Assembly (NCBI RefSeq): GCF_030345095.1
Contig: NZ_CP128360.1
Coordinates: 1,550,001 to 1,614,000 of the forward strand
Direction: 5' to 3'
Origin: Solwaraspora sp. WMMA2056
GTDB taxonomy: Bacteria; Actinomycetota; Actinomycetes; Mycobacteriales; Micromonosporaceae
DNA length: 64,000 nucleotides
The notes under the pieces are model-generated. The model did no database searches. It saw nothing but the letters and a program-made list of their open reading frames with translations, and was not told the origin of the DNA. Below, in pieces: positions 17,880 through 25,971 of the stretch. Each line of letters begins with the position of its first letter. The stretch's first letter is position 1. The translations under genes and the position numbers were made by a program.

Positions 17880-17894
17880 TGTCAGTCACTGACA
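17880..17894. promoter_or_regulatory. TetR operator and SDR promoter
   Basis: TGTCAGTCACTGACA is a perfect inverted repeat (TGTCAGT-C-ACTGACA). It overlaps a -35 hexamer TTGTCA (17879-17884), with a -10 TATGCT at 17904-17909, spacer 19. The SDR start codon follows six bases later. The position suggests steric repression by the adjacent TetR protein. Confidence 0.7.
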
Positions 17895-17915
17895 TGTTCG
17901 GCGTATGCTGTCACC

Positions 17916-18740
17916 ATGACCAGGACGATCGTCATCACCGGCTCCAGCGACGGCATTGGCGCTGCGGCCGCCCGCCAACTCCACGACGACGGCCGCCGCG
18001 TCGTCATCGTCGGTCGATCCCCCGGCAAGACCGAGGCCGTCGCCCGCGCGATCGGCGCGGACCACTTCCTCGCCGACTTCACCCGCCTCGACGAGGTACG
18101 TAAACTCGCCGCCGAACTCGACGCCGCGTACCCGCGCATCGACGTGCTCGCCAACAACGCCGGCGGCGTCTTCGGCGATCCGACCAGGACAGTCGACGGC
18201 TTCGAACAGACCTTCCAGATCAACCACCTGGCCCCGTTCCTGCTGACCCGGCTGCTGATCGACAAGCTGACCGCCTCGCGGGCCACCGTCATCCAGACCT
18301 CCAGCGTCGGGGCGCGGCTGGCCGGCAAGCTCGACATCGACGACCTCAACCTCGACCGCAACTTTGACCCGGTCCGCGCCTACAGCGCCGCCAAACTGGA
18401 GAACATCCTGTTCACCACCGAACTGCACCGCCGATACCACACCGAGGGCATCGCCGCCGCCGCCTTCCACCCGGGCAACGTCGCGACCAGCTTCGGGACC
18501 AGGTCGGCAAGCCGGCTCATGCGGTTCATCACCACCAACCCGGTCACCCGGGCCATGCTGACCACCCCGGAAAAGGGCGCCGACCAGCTGGTCTGGCTGG
18601 CCACCAGCAAGCCCGACATCGACTGGGAGCCCGGCTTGTACTACGAGAGGCGCCGACCCGCCCGACGAGTCAACTCCCAGGCGTACGACCCTGATCTCGC
18701 CCGCCGGCTGTGGGAGCGCTCGGAGCAGTTGCTGGGCTGA
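17916..18740 (+). CDS. Short-chain dehydrogenase/reductase
   Basis: A 274-residue classical SDR. The Rossmann glycine motif is TGSSDGIGAAAARQL (residues 8-22), NNAGG is at about 85, the catalytic Ser lies in IQTSSVGAR, and the catalytic Tyr and Lys are in YSAAKLEN (YxxxK, about 155-159). It probably uses NAD(P)H to reduce or oxidise a small carbonyl or alcohol; the substrate is unknown. The long C-terminal segment resembles retinol-dehydrogenase-like SDRs. Its promoter places the transcription start at or next to the ATG, so the mRNA is probably leaderless. It is controlled by the divergent TetR gene. Its end overlaps the oppositely oriented membrane-protein gene by 71 bp. Confidence 0.92.
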   Translation: MTRTIVITGSSDGIGAAAARQLHDDGRRVVIVGRSPGKTEAVARAIGADHFLADFTRLDEVRKLAAELDAAYPRIDVLANNAGGVFGDPTRTVDGFEQTFQINHLAPFLLTRLLIDKLTASRATVIQTSSVGARLAGKLDIDDLNLDRNFDPVRAYSAAKLENILFTTELHRRYHTEGIAAAAFHPGNVATSFGTRSASRLMRFITTNPVTRAMLTTPEKGADQLVWLATSKPDIDWEPGLYYERRRPARRVNSQAYDPDLARRLWERSEQLLG

Positions 18741-19380
18741 CCGGCGACGGCCCGGGCCGGTCGGTCGCGGCCGGCCCGGTCGACCAGGCCGCCAGCGCGG
18801 ACGTCGGGTCGTCGGCGAAGAACCGGATCGTCCGTACGTGTGCGACACGGCCCAGCGGGCGGACCACCCGGACCGGTTCGGCCAGCTCGACCACCAGGTT
18901 CGTCTGCGCGATCGCCGACACGATCAGCGTGTCACCGTCGACGAGGATGGTGCCCTGCTCGTTGTAGTTGCGCACCATCCGTACCTCGGTGACCAGCCGG
19001 CGGGGCACCCGCACGTCCAGGAACGCGGCGGACCGGACCCGGATCTCGTCGGGCCCGATCACATGCGGTCGGGTCACGGTCGCGGCGATCACGGCCAGCG
19101 CGATCAGTACGCCGTACGCGTCGACGATCAGGATCCCGTGCCGCAGCGGGGCCGGCGCACCGATCGCTCGCAGCAGAATCTCCACCGCGACCAGCTCCAC
19201 GACCGACACCACCAGGAACATCACCATCGTCAACGCCACCGCCCCGGCGTAGGGCACCGCCGTCGCCGACTCCGGTACGCCGTGGCGGCGACGGCGTACC
19301 CACAGCCAGAGGCTGACCAGGCCGGCACCCTCGAAGCCGGCCAGCCGGCGCAGCGCCACCCCGACCCGACGCGCGGTCAC
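18670..19380 (-). CDS. Membrane protein with PH-like C-terminal region
   Basis: A 236-residue protein not assigned to a known family. Two strong membrane helices are visible (ALTMVMFLVVSVVELVAVEI, about 47-70, and a second at about 82-106). A hydrophilic beta-rich stretch follows (GPDEIRVRSAAFLDVRV, then VRNYNEQGTILVDGDTLIVS) resembling bacterial PH-like domains, and then a Pro/Ala-rich tail. The start codon overlaps the stop of the MerR gene by 4 bp (GTGA), so it is translated from the MerR transcript and is probably the target or partner of that regulator. It overlaps the SDR gene end by 71 bp, tail to tail. Confidence 0.7.
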   Translation of the reverse strand: MTARRVGVALRRLAGFEGAGLVSLWLWVRRRRHGVPESATAVPYAGAVALTMVMFLVVSVVELVAVEILLRAIGAPAPLRHGILIVDAYGVLIALAVIAATVTRPHVIGPDEIRVRSAAFLDVRVPRRLVTEVRMVRNYNEQGTILVDGDTLIVSAIAQTNLVVELAEPVRVVRPLGRVAHVRTIRFFADDPTSALAAWSTGPAATDRPGPSPVSPATAPSAPTAGGRDQGRTPGS

Positions 19381-20141
19381 CGGTGACCTCGCAACCGGGC
19401 GACCAGCAGCCGGAACACCTCGGCCTGGGCGGGGGAGAACTCACCGGCGATAGTGGTCAGCCACTGGACCCCTGTCGCGTCGTCGGCGTTCGCAGCGATC
19501 GCCTCGGTCATCTCGGTTGGCAGGAAGCCCTCCAGGTCGGCGGCGAGCGACGCCACCCGTACGTCGGCCGGGTCGGCGTCGGCGATCTCGTCGAGCCGGC
19601 GGTAGAACTCCTGCGTACGGGCCAGCATCGCCGGCTCGGTCAACGGCTGGAACAGCGCGCTGAACTCGCCCCGCTGCTCCGGTGCCACCCCGGTGTCCAG
19701 CAGCGCCAGCATCTCCCGGTCCAGGGCGGCGAACGCCGAGCCGTCGGTCGGCAGCTGGCGCAGCACCGCCGCCATCTCCTCGGAGACGGTGGCATCGGCG
19801 TCCAGCTCGTCGACCGACTCGCCGGCGGCCAGCAGTACGGCGAGCCGCTGCCGCCGCTGGGCGATCGCCGCCTGCTGGCGGGCCAGGTCGGCGTCCAGTT
19901 CGGTGAGCACCTCGCGCAGCTCCCGGCCCCGATCGTCGGCGAGTACGTCGCGGATCTCGTCGAGCGAGAGCCCCAGCTCGCTCAACCGGCGTACCCGGGC
20001 CAGCGCGACCGCGTCCCGCAGGAGGTACTCCCGGTAGCCGTTGGACAGCCGTTCGGGCTCGGGTAGCAGCCCCAGGTGGTGGTAGTGGCGCACGGTCCGG
20101 GTGGAGACCCCGACCAGCGCGGCAAGCTCGCCGATCCGCAT
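19377..20141 (-). CDS. MerR-family transcriptional regulator
   Basis: A 254-residue regulator. The winged helix-turn-helix is N-terminal (MRIGELAALVGVSTRTVRHY then HHLGLLPEPERLSNGYREY). A coiled-coil dimerisation helix follows (about 85-110), then a C-terminal helical effector domain of about 140 residues. No Cys-based metal site is visible, so the signal is more likely a small organic ligand or a protein. The promoter has the 19-bp spacer typical of MerR targets and starts transcription at or near the ATG. The next gene, a membrane protein, is translationally coupled, and both are probably self-regulated. Confidence 0.92.
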   Translation of the reverse strand: MRIGELAALVGVSTRTVRHYHHLGLLPEPERLSNGYREYLLRDAVALARVRRLSELGLSLDEIRDVLADDRGRELREVLTELDADLARQQAAIAQRRQRLAVLLAAGESVDELDADATVSEEMAAVLRQLPTDGSAFAALDREMLALLDTGVAPEQRGEFSALFQPLTEPAMLARTQEFYRRLDEIADADPADVRVASLAADLEGFLPTEMTEAIAANADDATGVQWLTTIAGEFSPAQAEVFRLLVARLRGHR

Positions 20142-20147
20142 GCCACC

Positions 20148-20184
20148 AGTAGAAACGTTGCCGCTACGACAAGGTCAAGCAACG
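20148..20184 (-). promoter_or_regulatory. MerR-type promoter with 19-bp spacer
   Basis: On the minus strand, -35 TTGACC (20173-20178) and -10 TCTACT (20148-20153) are separated by 19 bp, the elongated spacing that MerR proteins correct by DNA twisting. An inverted repeat CGTTGC/GCAACG (20156-20161 and 20179-20184) brackets the spacer. ATG 20141 follows six bases after the -10, so the transcript is probably leaderless. Confidence 0.65.
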
Positions 20185-20188
20185 ATCG

Positions 20189-20791
20189 TCAACGCGATGG
20201 GCCCGGTGCGGCGCTGTCGAGGGCGATGGTCACGACCTTGCGCACCGCCGGTGCGTCCGGCGGGTCGGTCTCCCGGTCAGCGAAGAGCAGATGTCCGGTC
20301 CCTACCAGCATCGGCGCGAGCGCGTCGATGTCGGCGTCGACCGCGATCCGACCGAGGTCGCGCTCGGCGGCCAGGTAGGACGCGATCATGGCCGTGGCGT
20401 CCGAGAGGATCGGCAGTCGCGGGTCCGGTCTGGCTTGCCGCAACCGTCCGCGCAGCTCGTCGCGGGAGACGATGAGACTGATCAGAGCCAAGGTCACCGA
20501 TCCGAACAGCTCGGTGAGCAGCCCGGTCAGATTGTCGGCGACGGTGCCGGTCCCGGCTGCCTGCTGCAGGACGGCGGCCTGGGTATCGATCCGAGCCATC
20601 CGGTCCAGCACGAACTCGGTGAGGAAGGTGTCGAAGTCGGCGAAGTAGCGGTGCAGGACGCCCTTGGCGACCCCCGCCTCGGTGGTGACCGCCCGGCTGG
20701 TCAGACCACTTGGCCCAGCTTGGAGCAGGACCCGTTCGGCGGCGTCGAACAACTGCTCGCGCGCGTCGCGGATGGCCACACCGGTCGGCAC
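20189..20791 (-). CDS. TetR-family repressor
   Basis: A 200-residue TetR regulator with a helix-turn-helix at residues about 10-50 (AERVLLQAGPSGLTSRAVTT then EAGVAKGVLHRYFADFDTFL). I start it at GTG 20791 because GGAGGAG lies six bases upstream; an ORF start at 20842 would overlap the operator. Its gene is divergent from the methyltransferase at 20855. The intergenic DNA holds two 16-bp palindromes, one of them covering the methyltransferase start codon, so it very probably represses that gene. Confidence 0.9.
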   Translation of the reverse strand: MPTGVAIRDAREQLFDAAERVLLQAGPSGLTSRAVTTEAGVAKGVLHRYFADFDTFLTEFVLDRMARIDTQAAVLQQAAGTGTVADNLTGLLTELFGSVTLALISLIVSRDELRGRLRQARPDPRLPILSDATAMIASYLAAERDLGRIAVDADIDALAPMLVGTGHLLFADRETDPPDAPAVRKVVTIALDSAAPGPSR

Positions 20792-20826
20792 TGTGGGCTC
20801 CTCCGCTCGCCTGTCGGGCCACCGGA

Positions 20827-20862
20827 GTGGGCGATTGCCCACTAGAGTGGGCGCATGCCCAC
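20827..20862. promoter_or_regulatory. Twin TetR operators over the methyltransferase start
   Basis: Two imperfectly identical palindromes, GTGGGCGATTGCCCAC (20827-20842) and GTGGGCGCATGCCCAC (20847-20862), have centres 20 bp apart, about two helical turns. Between them TAGAGT (20843-20848) is a plausible -10 element, six bases before ATG 20855. The ATG itself lies inside the second palindrome, so repression would block a leaderless transcript directly. Confidence 0.75.
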
Positions 20863-21697
20863 TTCATCGTCCGGTAGGCCACCGGATCCTCATCTTGCCA
20901 GGGGCGTCGCCGAATCGTTCGGCGTCGACGCACCGCGCTACGACCGGGCCAGACCTCGCTACCCCGATTCGCTGGTACGGCGGATCGTCGCCGCCAGTCC
21001 CGGTTCCGGGATGTTGAACGTCGGCTGCGGCACCGGCATCGAAGCCCGACAGTTCCAGCAGGCCGGCTGCACGGTGCTCGGGGTCGAACCCGACCTGCGA
21101 ATGGCGGACTTCGCGCGGCGCGCCGGCGTCGAGGTCGAGGTGGCGACATTCGAGAAGTGGCAGGCCGCCGGCCGGACCTTCGACGCTGTCATCGCCGGAA
21201 CGGCCTGGCACTGGGTCGACCCGGTCGCCGGGGCGACCAAAGCCGCCCGGGTCCTGCGCGCCGGTGGTCTGCTGGCACCGTTCTGGCACGTGTTCCAGCT
21301 CCCGCCGCTCGTGGCGGAAGCCTTCGCCGCCACCTACCAGCGGGTGGTGCCCGACTCGCCGGTCACCTTCGAGCCGGACAAGCAGGGTGTCGACGCGTAC
21401 CAGCCGCTGTTGACCAGAGCCGCCGACGGCATGCACGAGGTCGGCGGATTCAGCACCCCCGAGCAGCTGCGCTTCGACTGGACGCAGCCGTACACCCGCG
21501 ACGAGCTGTTCGATCTCATGCTGACCCAGGGCCTCCTCACCCGGCTCGCACCGGAGGAACAGGCAGCGGTGCTGGACAGTGTCGGACCCGCTGTCGACAA
21601 GGCCGGCGGCAGCGTGACGATGTCCGGTACGACCGTTGCCGTCGTCGCGGTATGGACCAGCGGCGCCGCCGCAACAGCGGCCACGTCGGCGGAGTGA
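20855..21697 (+). CDS. SAM-dependent methyltransferase
   Basis: A 280-residue class I methyltransferase. Motif I is LNVGCGTGIEARQF (about 53-66), with VLGVEPDLRM as the ribose-binding acidic strand and DAVIAGTAWHWVDP as motif II/III. The N-terminus (FGVDAPRYDRARPRYPDSLV) and the WHWVDP motif are typical of the Methyltransf_11 group that modifies small molecules. The substrate is unknown. Control by the divergent TetR protein suggests induction by a specific compound, possibly the one that is methylated. The start codon lies in an operator and lacks a ribosome site, so translation is probably leaderless. Confidence 0.88.
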   Translation: MPTSSSGRPPDPHLARGVAESFGVDAPRYDRARPRYPDSLVRRIVAASPGSGMLNVGCGTGIEARQFQQAGCTVLGVEPDLRMADFARRAGVEVEVATFEKWQAAGRTFDAVIAGTAWHWVDPVAGATKAARVLRAGGLLAPFWHVFQLPPLVAEAFAATYQRVVPDSPVTFEPDKQGVDAYQPLLTRAADGMHEVGGFSTPEQLRFDWTQPYTRDELFDLMLTQGLLTRLAPEEQAAVLDSVGPAVDKAGGSVTMSGTTVAVVAVWTSGAAATAATSAE

Positions 21698-21723
21698 GCC
21701 GGGCGAGTGGTCGTCCGTGACCG

Positions 21724-22164
21724 TCAGCGGCGGTAGACGTCCGGGAATGCGGCGAGGGCGGTCTGCAGGTCGGCCAGGGGTCCGCCGTCGATCGGCGTAC
21801 GGGCGGCCAGCAACGCGTCGGTGCCGCGCCAGACCGCCACCGCGTAGTCGGCCTCGGGCACCTGGCACAGCGGCCTGCCAGCGGGCGTGCTCAACCGCAG
21901 ACCATGACGGCGGGTACGGCGTACGGCGAAACTCCATCCGCTGGCGGCGCTGGTCAACACGTAGCTGGCGTCCGGGTGCGCCAACAGGGTCACGACACCG
22001 CTGAGCATGTCTGCGGCGACGAGATACACCATCGACAAACCGCGAGACCCGAGCTGGCGGGAACTGTGGGCCCCGCCGTCCCAGCACAGACTGACGTGCC
22101 CCAGCTCGAACCCGGTCACCTGCCCAGGCGCGTCGACGGGCGCGTCGAACTGCACGGCGATCAC
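21724..22164 (-). CDS. Hypothetical protein
   Basis: A 146-residue protein I do not recognise. It begins VIAVQFDAPVDAPGQVTGFE, is mixed alpha/beta by appearance, has no signal peptide or membrane helix, and contains GHVSLCWDGG and a basic patch AVRRTRRHGLRL. The frame is open to 22359, but the upstream part overlaps the SnoaL-like gene and lacks coding character, so GTG 22164 is chosen. It is convergent with the methyltransferase gene (26 bp between stops). Codon use is normal for the window. Confidence 0.6.
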   Translation of the reverse strand: MIAVQFDAPVDAPGQVTGFELGHVSLCWDGGAHSSRQLGSRGLSMVYLVAADMLSGVVTLLAHPDASYVLTSAASGWSFAVRRTRRHGLRLSTPAGRPLCQVPEADYAVAVWRGTDALLAARTPIDGGPLADLQTALAAFPDVYRR

Positions 22165-22300
22165 CCCAGCATGATCACAGATCTGGCCAACCGGCCCAGA
22201 GCTTCGCCGGCGTAGCGGTGGCACGTCGATGCCCAGACTCTCGGCGGTGCCGTCGCTGTCGAAGTAGCCTGGAAATCCACCTAGCCAAGGAGCCCACACC

Positions 22301-22669
22301 GTGCTCGACGTGCTGCTCGACCTCGAACACCAGGGGTGGGCGTCGCTCTGCGACAGCACCGGCGCGGACTTCTACGGACGGATCATGACGGACGACGGCG
22401 TCATGGTCCTGGCCAACGGTCAGGTCTTCGATCGACAGGCAGTCATCGACTCCCTGAACGAGGCACCGCCGTGGCGGGCCTACGACATCGCCGACGAACG
22501 GCTCATTGCCCTCGACGGCGATCAGGCGATCGTCCTCTACAGAGGCCGCGCCTACCGCGAGGAGCCTGAACCCGCGTTCGTCGCGCTGATGTCCAGCGTC
22601 TACACCCGGCAAGGGGGCGACTGGCGACTCGCCCTCTACCAGCAGACGCCCGTCCCGACCCAGACCTAG
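22301..22669 (+). CDS. SnoaL/NTF2-like fold protein
   Basis: A 122-residue protein with the pattern of the NTF2-like (DUF4440/SnoaL) superfamily: N-terminal helices (LLDLEHQGWASLCDSTGADF), then GRIMTDDGVMVLANGQVF and the terminal strands (VYTRQGGDWRLALYQQTPVP). Members are small enzymes or binding proteins acting on hydrophobic compounds; no specific function can be given. AAGGAG lies eight bases before the GTG start. It is divergent from the hypothetical gene at 21724-22164. The 244 bp that follow contain no gene I can support. Confidence 0.8.
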   Translation: MLDVLLDLEHQGWASLCDSTGADFYGRIMTDDGVMVLANGQVFDRQAVIDSLNEAPPWRAYDIADERLIALDGDQAIVLYRGRAYREEPEPAFVALMSSVYTRQGGDWRLALYQQTPVPTQT

Positions 22670-22913
22670 CTGGCCGATCACGGACAACGTCGACGGCTGG
22701 GCCGGAGATGACCCGTACGCCTCCGGCGCGGAGGTCGGCGATGGCGGTTGCCGGTCAGTCCGGCTGTCGTCGTTCATCGTCACAAGCTGCCGAGGAACCA
22801 TCCAGCTCGCGACTGTACGTAGGCTGTCGGAGACCGAAGGTACCGTCTGATGTGTTGGTGGGGTGTGACAAGCGCCTGGCCGGTGCCCGGACAGCTCTTG
22901 GGTGGTGACCTGA

Positions 22914-24068
22914 ATGGCCCGAATCATCGATCCGCGCTGGCCGTCGACCCTGCGTGCGCTTCGCCAGGGGGCCGGTCTGTCGCTGCGCGATCTTGCTGGG
23001 AAGGCTCACTACGCGAAGTCGTACTTGCATGATCTGGAAACCGGCCGCAAGACGGCAACTGTCGATGTGGCCGGTCGGCTCGATGAGGTGTTGGGCTCCG
23101 GCGGTGTTCTCACCGAGATGCTCACCGATGGAGGTGAGCATGATTCTGCCGAGCTCGCCCGTCGGGTCGCTGCCACCGACATCGGCAGTACCACGGTCAC
23201 CGGTCTTGAGGCGGCCGTTGATGAACTCGCCATGGCCTATCCGACTGCCTCCCCGCACGCGCTACTTCCGCGCGTCCGTCGGCACCTGACGTACATCACC
23301 ACCCTCGTCGGTTCTGGTCGCCGGATGACGCTCAATCAGCACCGACGGATTCTGGTAGCCGGAGGGTGGCTGTCGCTGCTCACCGCCACCGTTCTGATCG
23401 ACCTGCGTCGCAGTGACAGTGCGATCGCGCATCTGCGCACCGCCGAGGCGATGGGCGCGCACACGGAGCATGACGAGATCCGCGCCTGGTGCCTGGAAAC
23501 CCGGGCATGGAGTGAATTGATCGCTGGCAATCCAACTGCGGCCCTCGACCTGGCTCGTGGTGCTCGGGCTATGGCCCCAGCCGGCAGCAGCGCCTATCTG
23601 CAGTCGACGGCGCAGACCGGCCGGGCGCTGGCGCTGCTCGGCGACCGTAAGGCGACTGGAGACACACTGGTCCGGCTGGAGCGGATGGTGTCGCCGTTGA
23701 GCCAGCCCGACCGACCTGAGCACCACTACCGCTACGACCCGGGCAAAGCGCGAGCCTACGTGGCAACCACCCTGGCGTGGGTCGGCGACCCGGCAGCGGC
23801 CACCGAGTCCAGCGACGTCCTGGCCGGCCTTCTCACGCAGGGAAGCCGGCCACGGCGGATCGCCTCGGCCAGGCTGGATCTCGGCCAGTCCCTGCTGCCG
23901 GTGGACCCGCACGAAGCGGTAGCGCAGGTCGCTGCGGCGGTGGTGTCGGGGCGGGTCGCGGCGTCGAACTGGTGGCGGGTCGACCGCGTACGCCGAGGCT
24001 TGGCGCGGATTCGGGTGCCGGCACCCGAGCTGGATGAGCTGTGCGAGACACATCAGCCCCTTCCGTGA
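22914..24068 (+). CDS. XRE-family regulator with TPR-like C-terminus
   Basis: A 384-residue regulator. The helix-turn-helix occupies residues about 10-62 (LRALRQGAGLSLRDLAGKAH, then YAKSYLHDLETGRKTAT). The rest is an all-helical TPR-like array (RILVAGGWLSLLTATVLIDL; EIRAWCLETRAWSELIAGNP; STAQTGRALALLGDRKATGD). This layout is common in actinobacterial regulators that sense a peptide or small protein or act in development. A GGTGG stretch lies about nine bases before the ATG. G+C looks slightly lower than in the flanks. A second XRE-TPR regulator of the same design lies 0.7 kb downstream. Confidence 0.88.
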   Translation: MARIIDPRWPSTLRALRQGAGLSLRDLAGKAHYAKSYLHDLETGRKTATVDVAGRLDEVLGSGGVLTEMLTDGGEHDSAELARRVAATDIGSTTVTGLEAAVDELAMAYPTASPHALLPRVRRHLTYITTLVGSGRRMTLNQHRRILVAGGWLSLLTATVLIDLRRSDSAIAHLRTAEAMGAHTEHDEIRAWCLETRAWSELIAGNPTAALDLARGARAMAPAGSSAYLQSTAQTGRALALLGDRKATGDTLVRLERMVSPLSQPDRPEHHYRYDPGKARAYVATTLAWVGDPAAATESSDVLAGLLTQGSRPRRIASARLDLGQSLLPVDPHEAVAQVAAAVVSGRVAASNWWRVDRVRRGLARIRVPAPELDELCETHQPLP

Positions 24069-24306
24069 TGGCGGACAGCAGCCGGCGCTGGCGGACAGCA
24101 GCACTGTAGACCGCCGCTGGGTGTCGCGGGCAGGCTACAGGTAGGTCGCATTGCCGTTCGGTTCGCGATCTGCAAGCTGGGCCCGGCGTCGCATCCCGTG
24201 ATCGCCCTTTTCGCGCGTCGGGCCCGCCTACGGCGGCGGCTTCGGGGTTGTCGTGGAGAGCCACCTCGGGGTCGCCGCCCTTCCAACTCTCGCCGAGGGG
24301 GGCATC

Positions 24307-24480
24307 GTGTTCGGGAAGTGGTTTCAGCGTGCGGACGTGCCGGTGGATGTGGTGTATCCGGTGCCGGGCCGGCGGCGGTTCGCCGAGGTGAGCGCTTCGC
24401 CGCCGGATCGGCGGCCGGCGACGCGGTCGGATCGGGCGTCGCGGCGGGGTGGTAACGCCGGCCGGCACTTCCTGCCGTGA
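24307..24480 (+). CDS. Small basic protein upstream of XRE regulator
   Basis: A 57-residue protein starting at GTG 24307 (MFGKWFQRADVPVDVVYPVP), with GAGGGGG about five bases upstream. The C-terminal half is very basic (PDRRPATRSDRASRRGG). There is no signal peptide. Its TGA overlaps the GTG of the next gene by 4 bp, and that gene is coupled in the same way to the XRE regulator, giving a three-gene relay. I do not recognise a family. An antitoxin-like, signal or co-regulator role is possible but unproven. Confidence 0.6.
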   Translation: MFGKWFQRADVPVDVVYPVPGRRRFAEVSASPPDRRPATRSDRASRRGGNAGRHFLP

Positions 24481-24746
24481 GGACACCCGCAGCCGGTAGG
24501 GGGCCGGTGCATGAGCCGGTGCGGCCGTCGTGGTGGTGTGCGGTGTGTCCGGACGGTACGCCGTGGCCGTGTCCGCCGGGTCGGGTGCAGTTGGCGCAGG
24601 CCTACGTGGGTGAGCCGGTCGCGTTGTCGGTGGACGTCGGTGAACTGTTGCCGGTGGCGGCGCGGGAGGCCGGCATCACCGATGTGGTCGAGTTGTATGA
24701 ACGGTTCGTGGCGTGGACGTGGATCGACGCGGGAGGCCGCCGGTGA
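24477..24746 (+). CDS. Small Cys-containing protein coupled to XRE regulator
   Basis: An 89-residue protein with a cysteine cluster WWCAVCPDGTPWPC (CxxC plus a third Cys) near residues 20-33, followed by an acidic helical half (ALSVDVGELLPVAAREAGIT; VELYERFVAWTW). The Cys cluster could bind zinc. Start and stop overlap both neighbours by 4 bp (GTGA), so the protein is made in fixed proportion to the XRE regulator. No known family is recognised. Confidence 0.65.
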   Translation: MRTPAAGRGPVHEPVRPSWWCAVCPDGTPWPCPPGRVQLAQAYVGEPVALSVDVGELLPVAAREAGITDVVELYERFVAWTWIDAGGRR

Positions 24747-25942
24747 CCGTGACCGTGGGTGTGGGTCGTCGGGTCGCGCTGTGGCGGGTACGGCGTCAGA
24801 TGACGCAGCAGGTGTTCGCCGATCGGATCGGCCGGTCGAAGAGCTGGGTCGACAAGGTCGAACGCGGCGTCCGGTCGTTGGACAGGTTTTCGGTGATCCG
24901 GCAGGTCGCCGAGGTGCTGCGGGTCGACCCGGCGGAGTTGCTCGACGGCGGCGAGGGTCGGCCGCAGACCGGTGAGGCGACGGCCGGTGTCGACGCGGTC
25001 CGGGCAGCACTGGCCAGCTACGACGTATTCGGCACCGCCGGCAACGTGCCGCCGCAGCTGTCGGGGGAGACGGTGCGGCGGGTGGAGCACGGGTGGGCGA
25101 CGTACCGGCACGGCGACTATCCCCGACTGCTGCGGGCGGCACCCGAGTTGCTGGACACCGCCCGCCGGTTGCGTTCCGCCCGGCCGGAGCAGGGGGCGGA
25201 CCTGTTGGCGTCGGCGTACCGGGTCACCGCGCTGGTGCTGATCAAGGTCGGCGAGCCGGACCTGGCGTGGCTGGCCGCCGACCGGGCGCTCGCCGCAGCC
25301 GGTGGCGACGTGGTGTCGGCCGGGTCGGCGGTGGTGCCACTCGCCCAGGCCCTACGGGCCCTCGACCAGCCCCGACTCGCCATGGCGGCGACGATCACCG
25401 CCGCCGACCGGGTAGCCGCGTCGACCGAACAAGCCGCGTCGACCGGGCCCGAACGGCGGGCGGTGTACGGGACGCTGCTGCTGCAGGCGGCCCTTGCCGC
25501 TGCCAGTTGTGGCGACACCCACAGCGCCAGCGAACTCCTCACCCAAGCCGCCACCGTCGCCGGGCAGGTCGGTGACGGGCAGGACTACCGCACCTCCACG
25601 TTCGGCCCGGCGGCCGTCGAACTGGCGCACGTCGTGGCGGCCGTCGAGTCAGGCGACGCCCGACAGGCCGTACGCCGACACGACACCGCCACCAGCCGAC
25701 AACCCTGGCAAGGACTACCCGCCGAACACCGGGCCGCGTACCTGCTCGACGCCGCCCGCGCCCACCTCGACACCGGCGACACCGCCGGAGCGGCACGGTG
25801 GCTCGTCGACGCCGACCGCGTCGCACCGGCTGAAATCCGCGCCCGACCCTCCGCCCGTACCCTCGTCGCTGAGATCGCCCGCACCGGACCGCAATCGGCC
25901 GGCGTCGCCCGACTGGCCACGGCCCTCGGGCTCACCCGCTGA
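24743..25942 (+). CDS. XRE-family regulator with TPR-like C-terminus
   Basis: A 399-residue regulator. The helix-turn-helix is at residues about 8-62 (VALWRVRRQMTQQVFADRIG, then RSKSWVDKVERGVRSLDRFS). It is followed by a helical TPR-like domain (LLASAYRVTALVLIKVGEPD; LLLQAALAAASCGDTHSASE; AAYLLDAARAHLDTGDTAGA). GTG 24743 overlaps the stop of the small Cys protein and has GGGAGG upstream. TPR domains in such regulators often bind signalling peptides, and the two tiny proteins encoded just before it are candidate ligands (inference). Confidence 0.88.
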   Translation: MTVTVGVGRRVALWRVRRQMTQQVFADRIGRSKSWVDKVERGVRSLDRFSVIRQVAEVLRVDPAELLDGGEGRPQTGEATAGVDAVRAALASYDVFGTAGNVPPQLSGETVRRVEHGWATYRHGDYPRLLRAAPELLDTARRLRSARPEQGADLLASAYRVTALVLIKVGEPDLAWLAADRALAAAGGDVVSAGSAVVPLAQALRALDQPRLAMAATITAADRVAASTEQAASTGPERRAVYGTLLLQAALAAASCGDTHSASELLTQAATVAGQVGDGQDYRTSTFGPAAVELAHVVAAVESGDARQAVRRHDTATSRQPWQGLPAEHRAAYLLDAARAHLDTGDTAGAARWLVDADRVAPAEIRARPSARTLVAEIARTGPQSAGVARLATALGLTR

Positions 25943-25959
25943 CGCCGGACCGGGATGGC

Positions 25960-25965
25960 TACCAT
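25960..25965 (+). promoter_or_regulatory. Probable -10 of leaderless rsmI transcript
   Basis: TACCAT lies exactly six bases before the GTG start at 25972, and no ribosome-binding site is present. Confidence 0.45.
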
Positions 25966-25971
25966 CGCCGG

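Noticed and set aside
24069-24306. Gene or RNA in the gap between the two XRE loci
   Set aside because: Only a short imperfect repeat of GGCGGACAGCAGC was seen; no coding frame with a ribosome site, and no tRNA-like fold.
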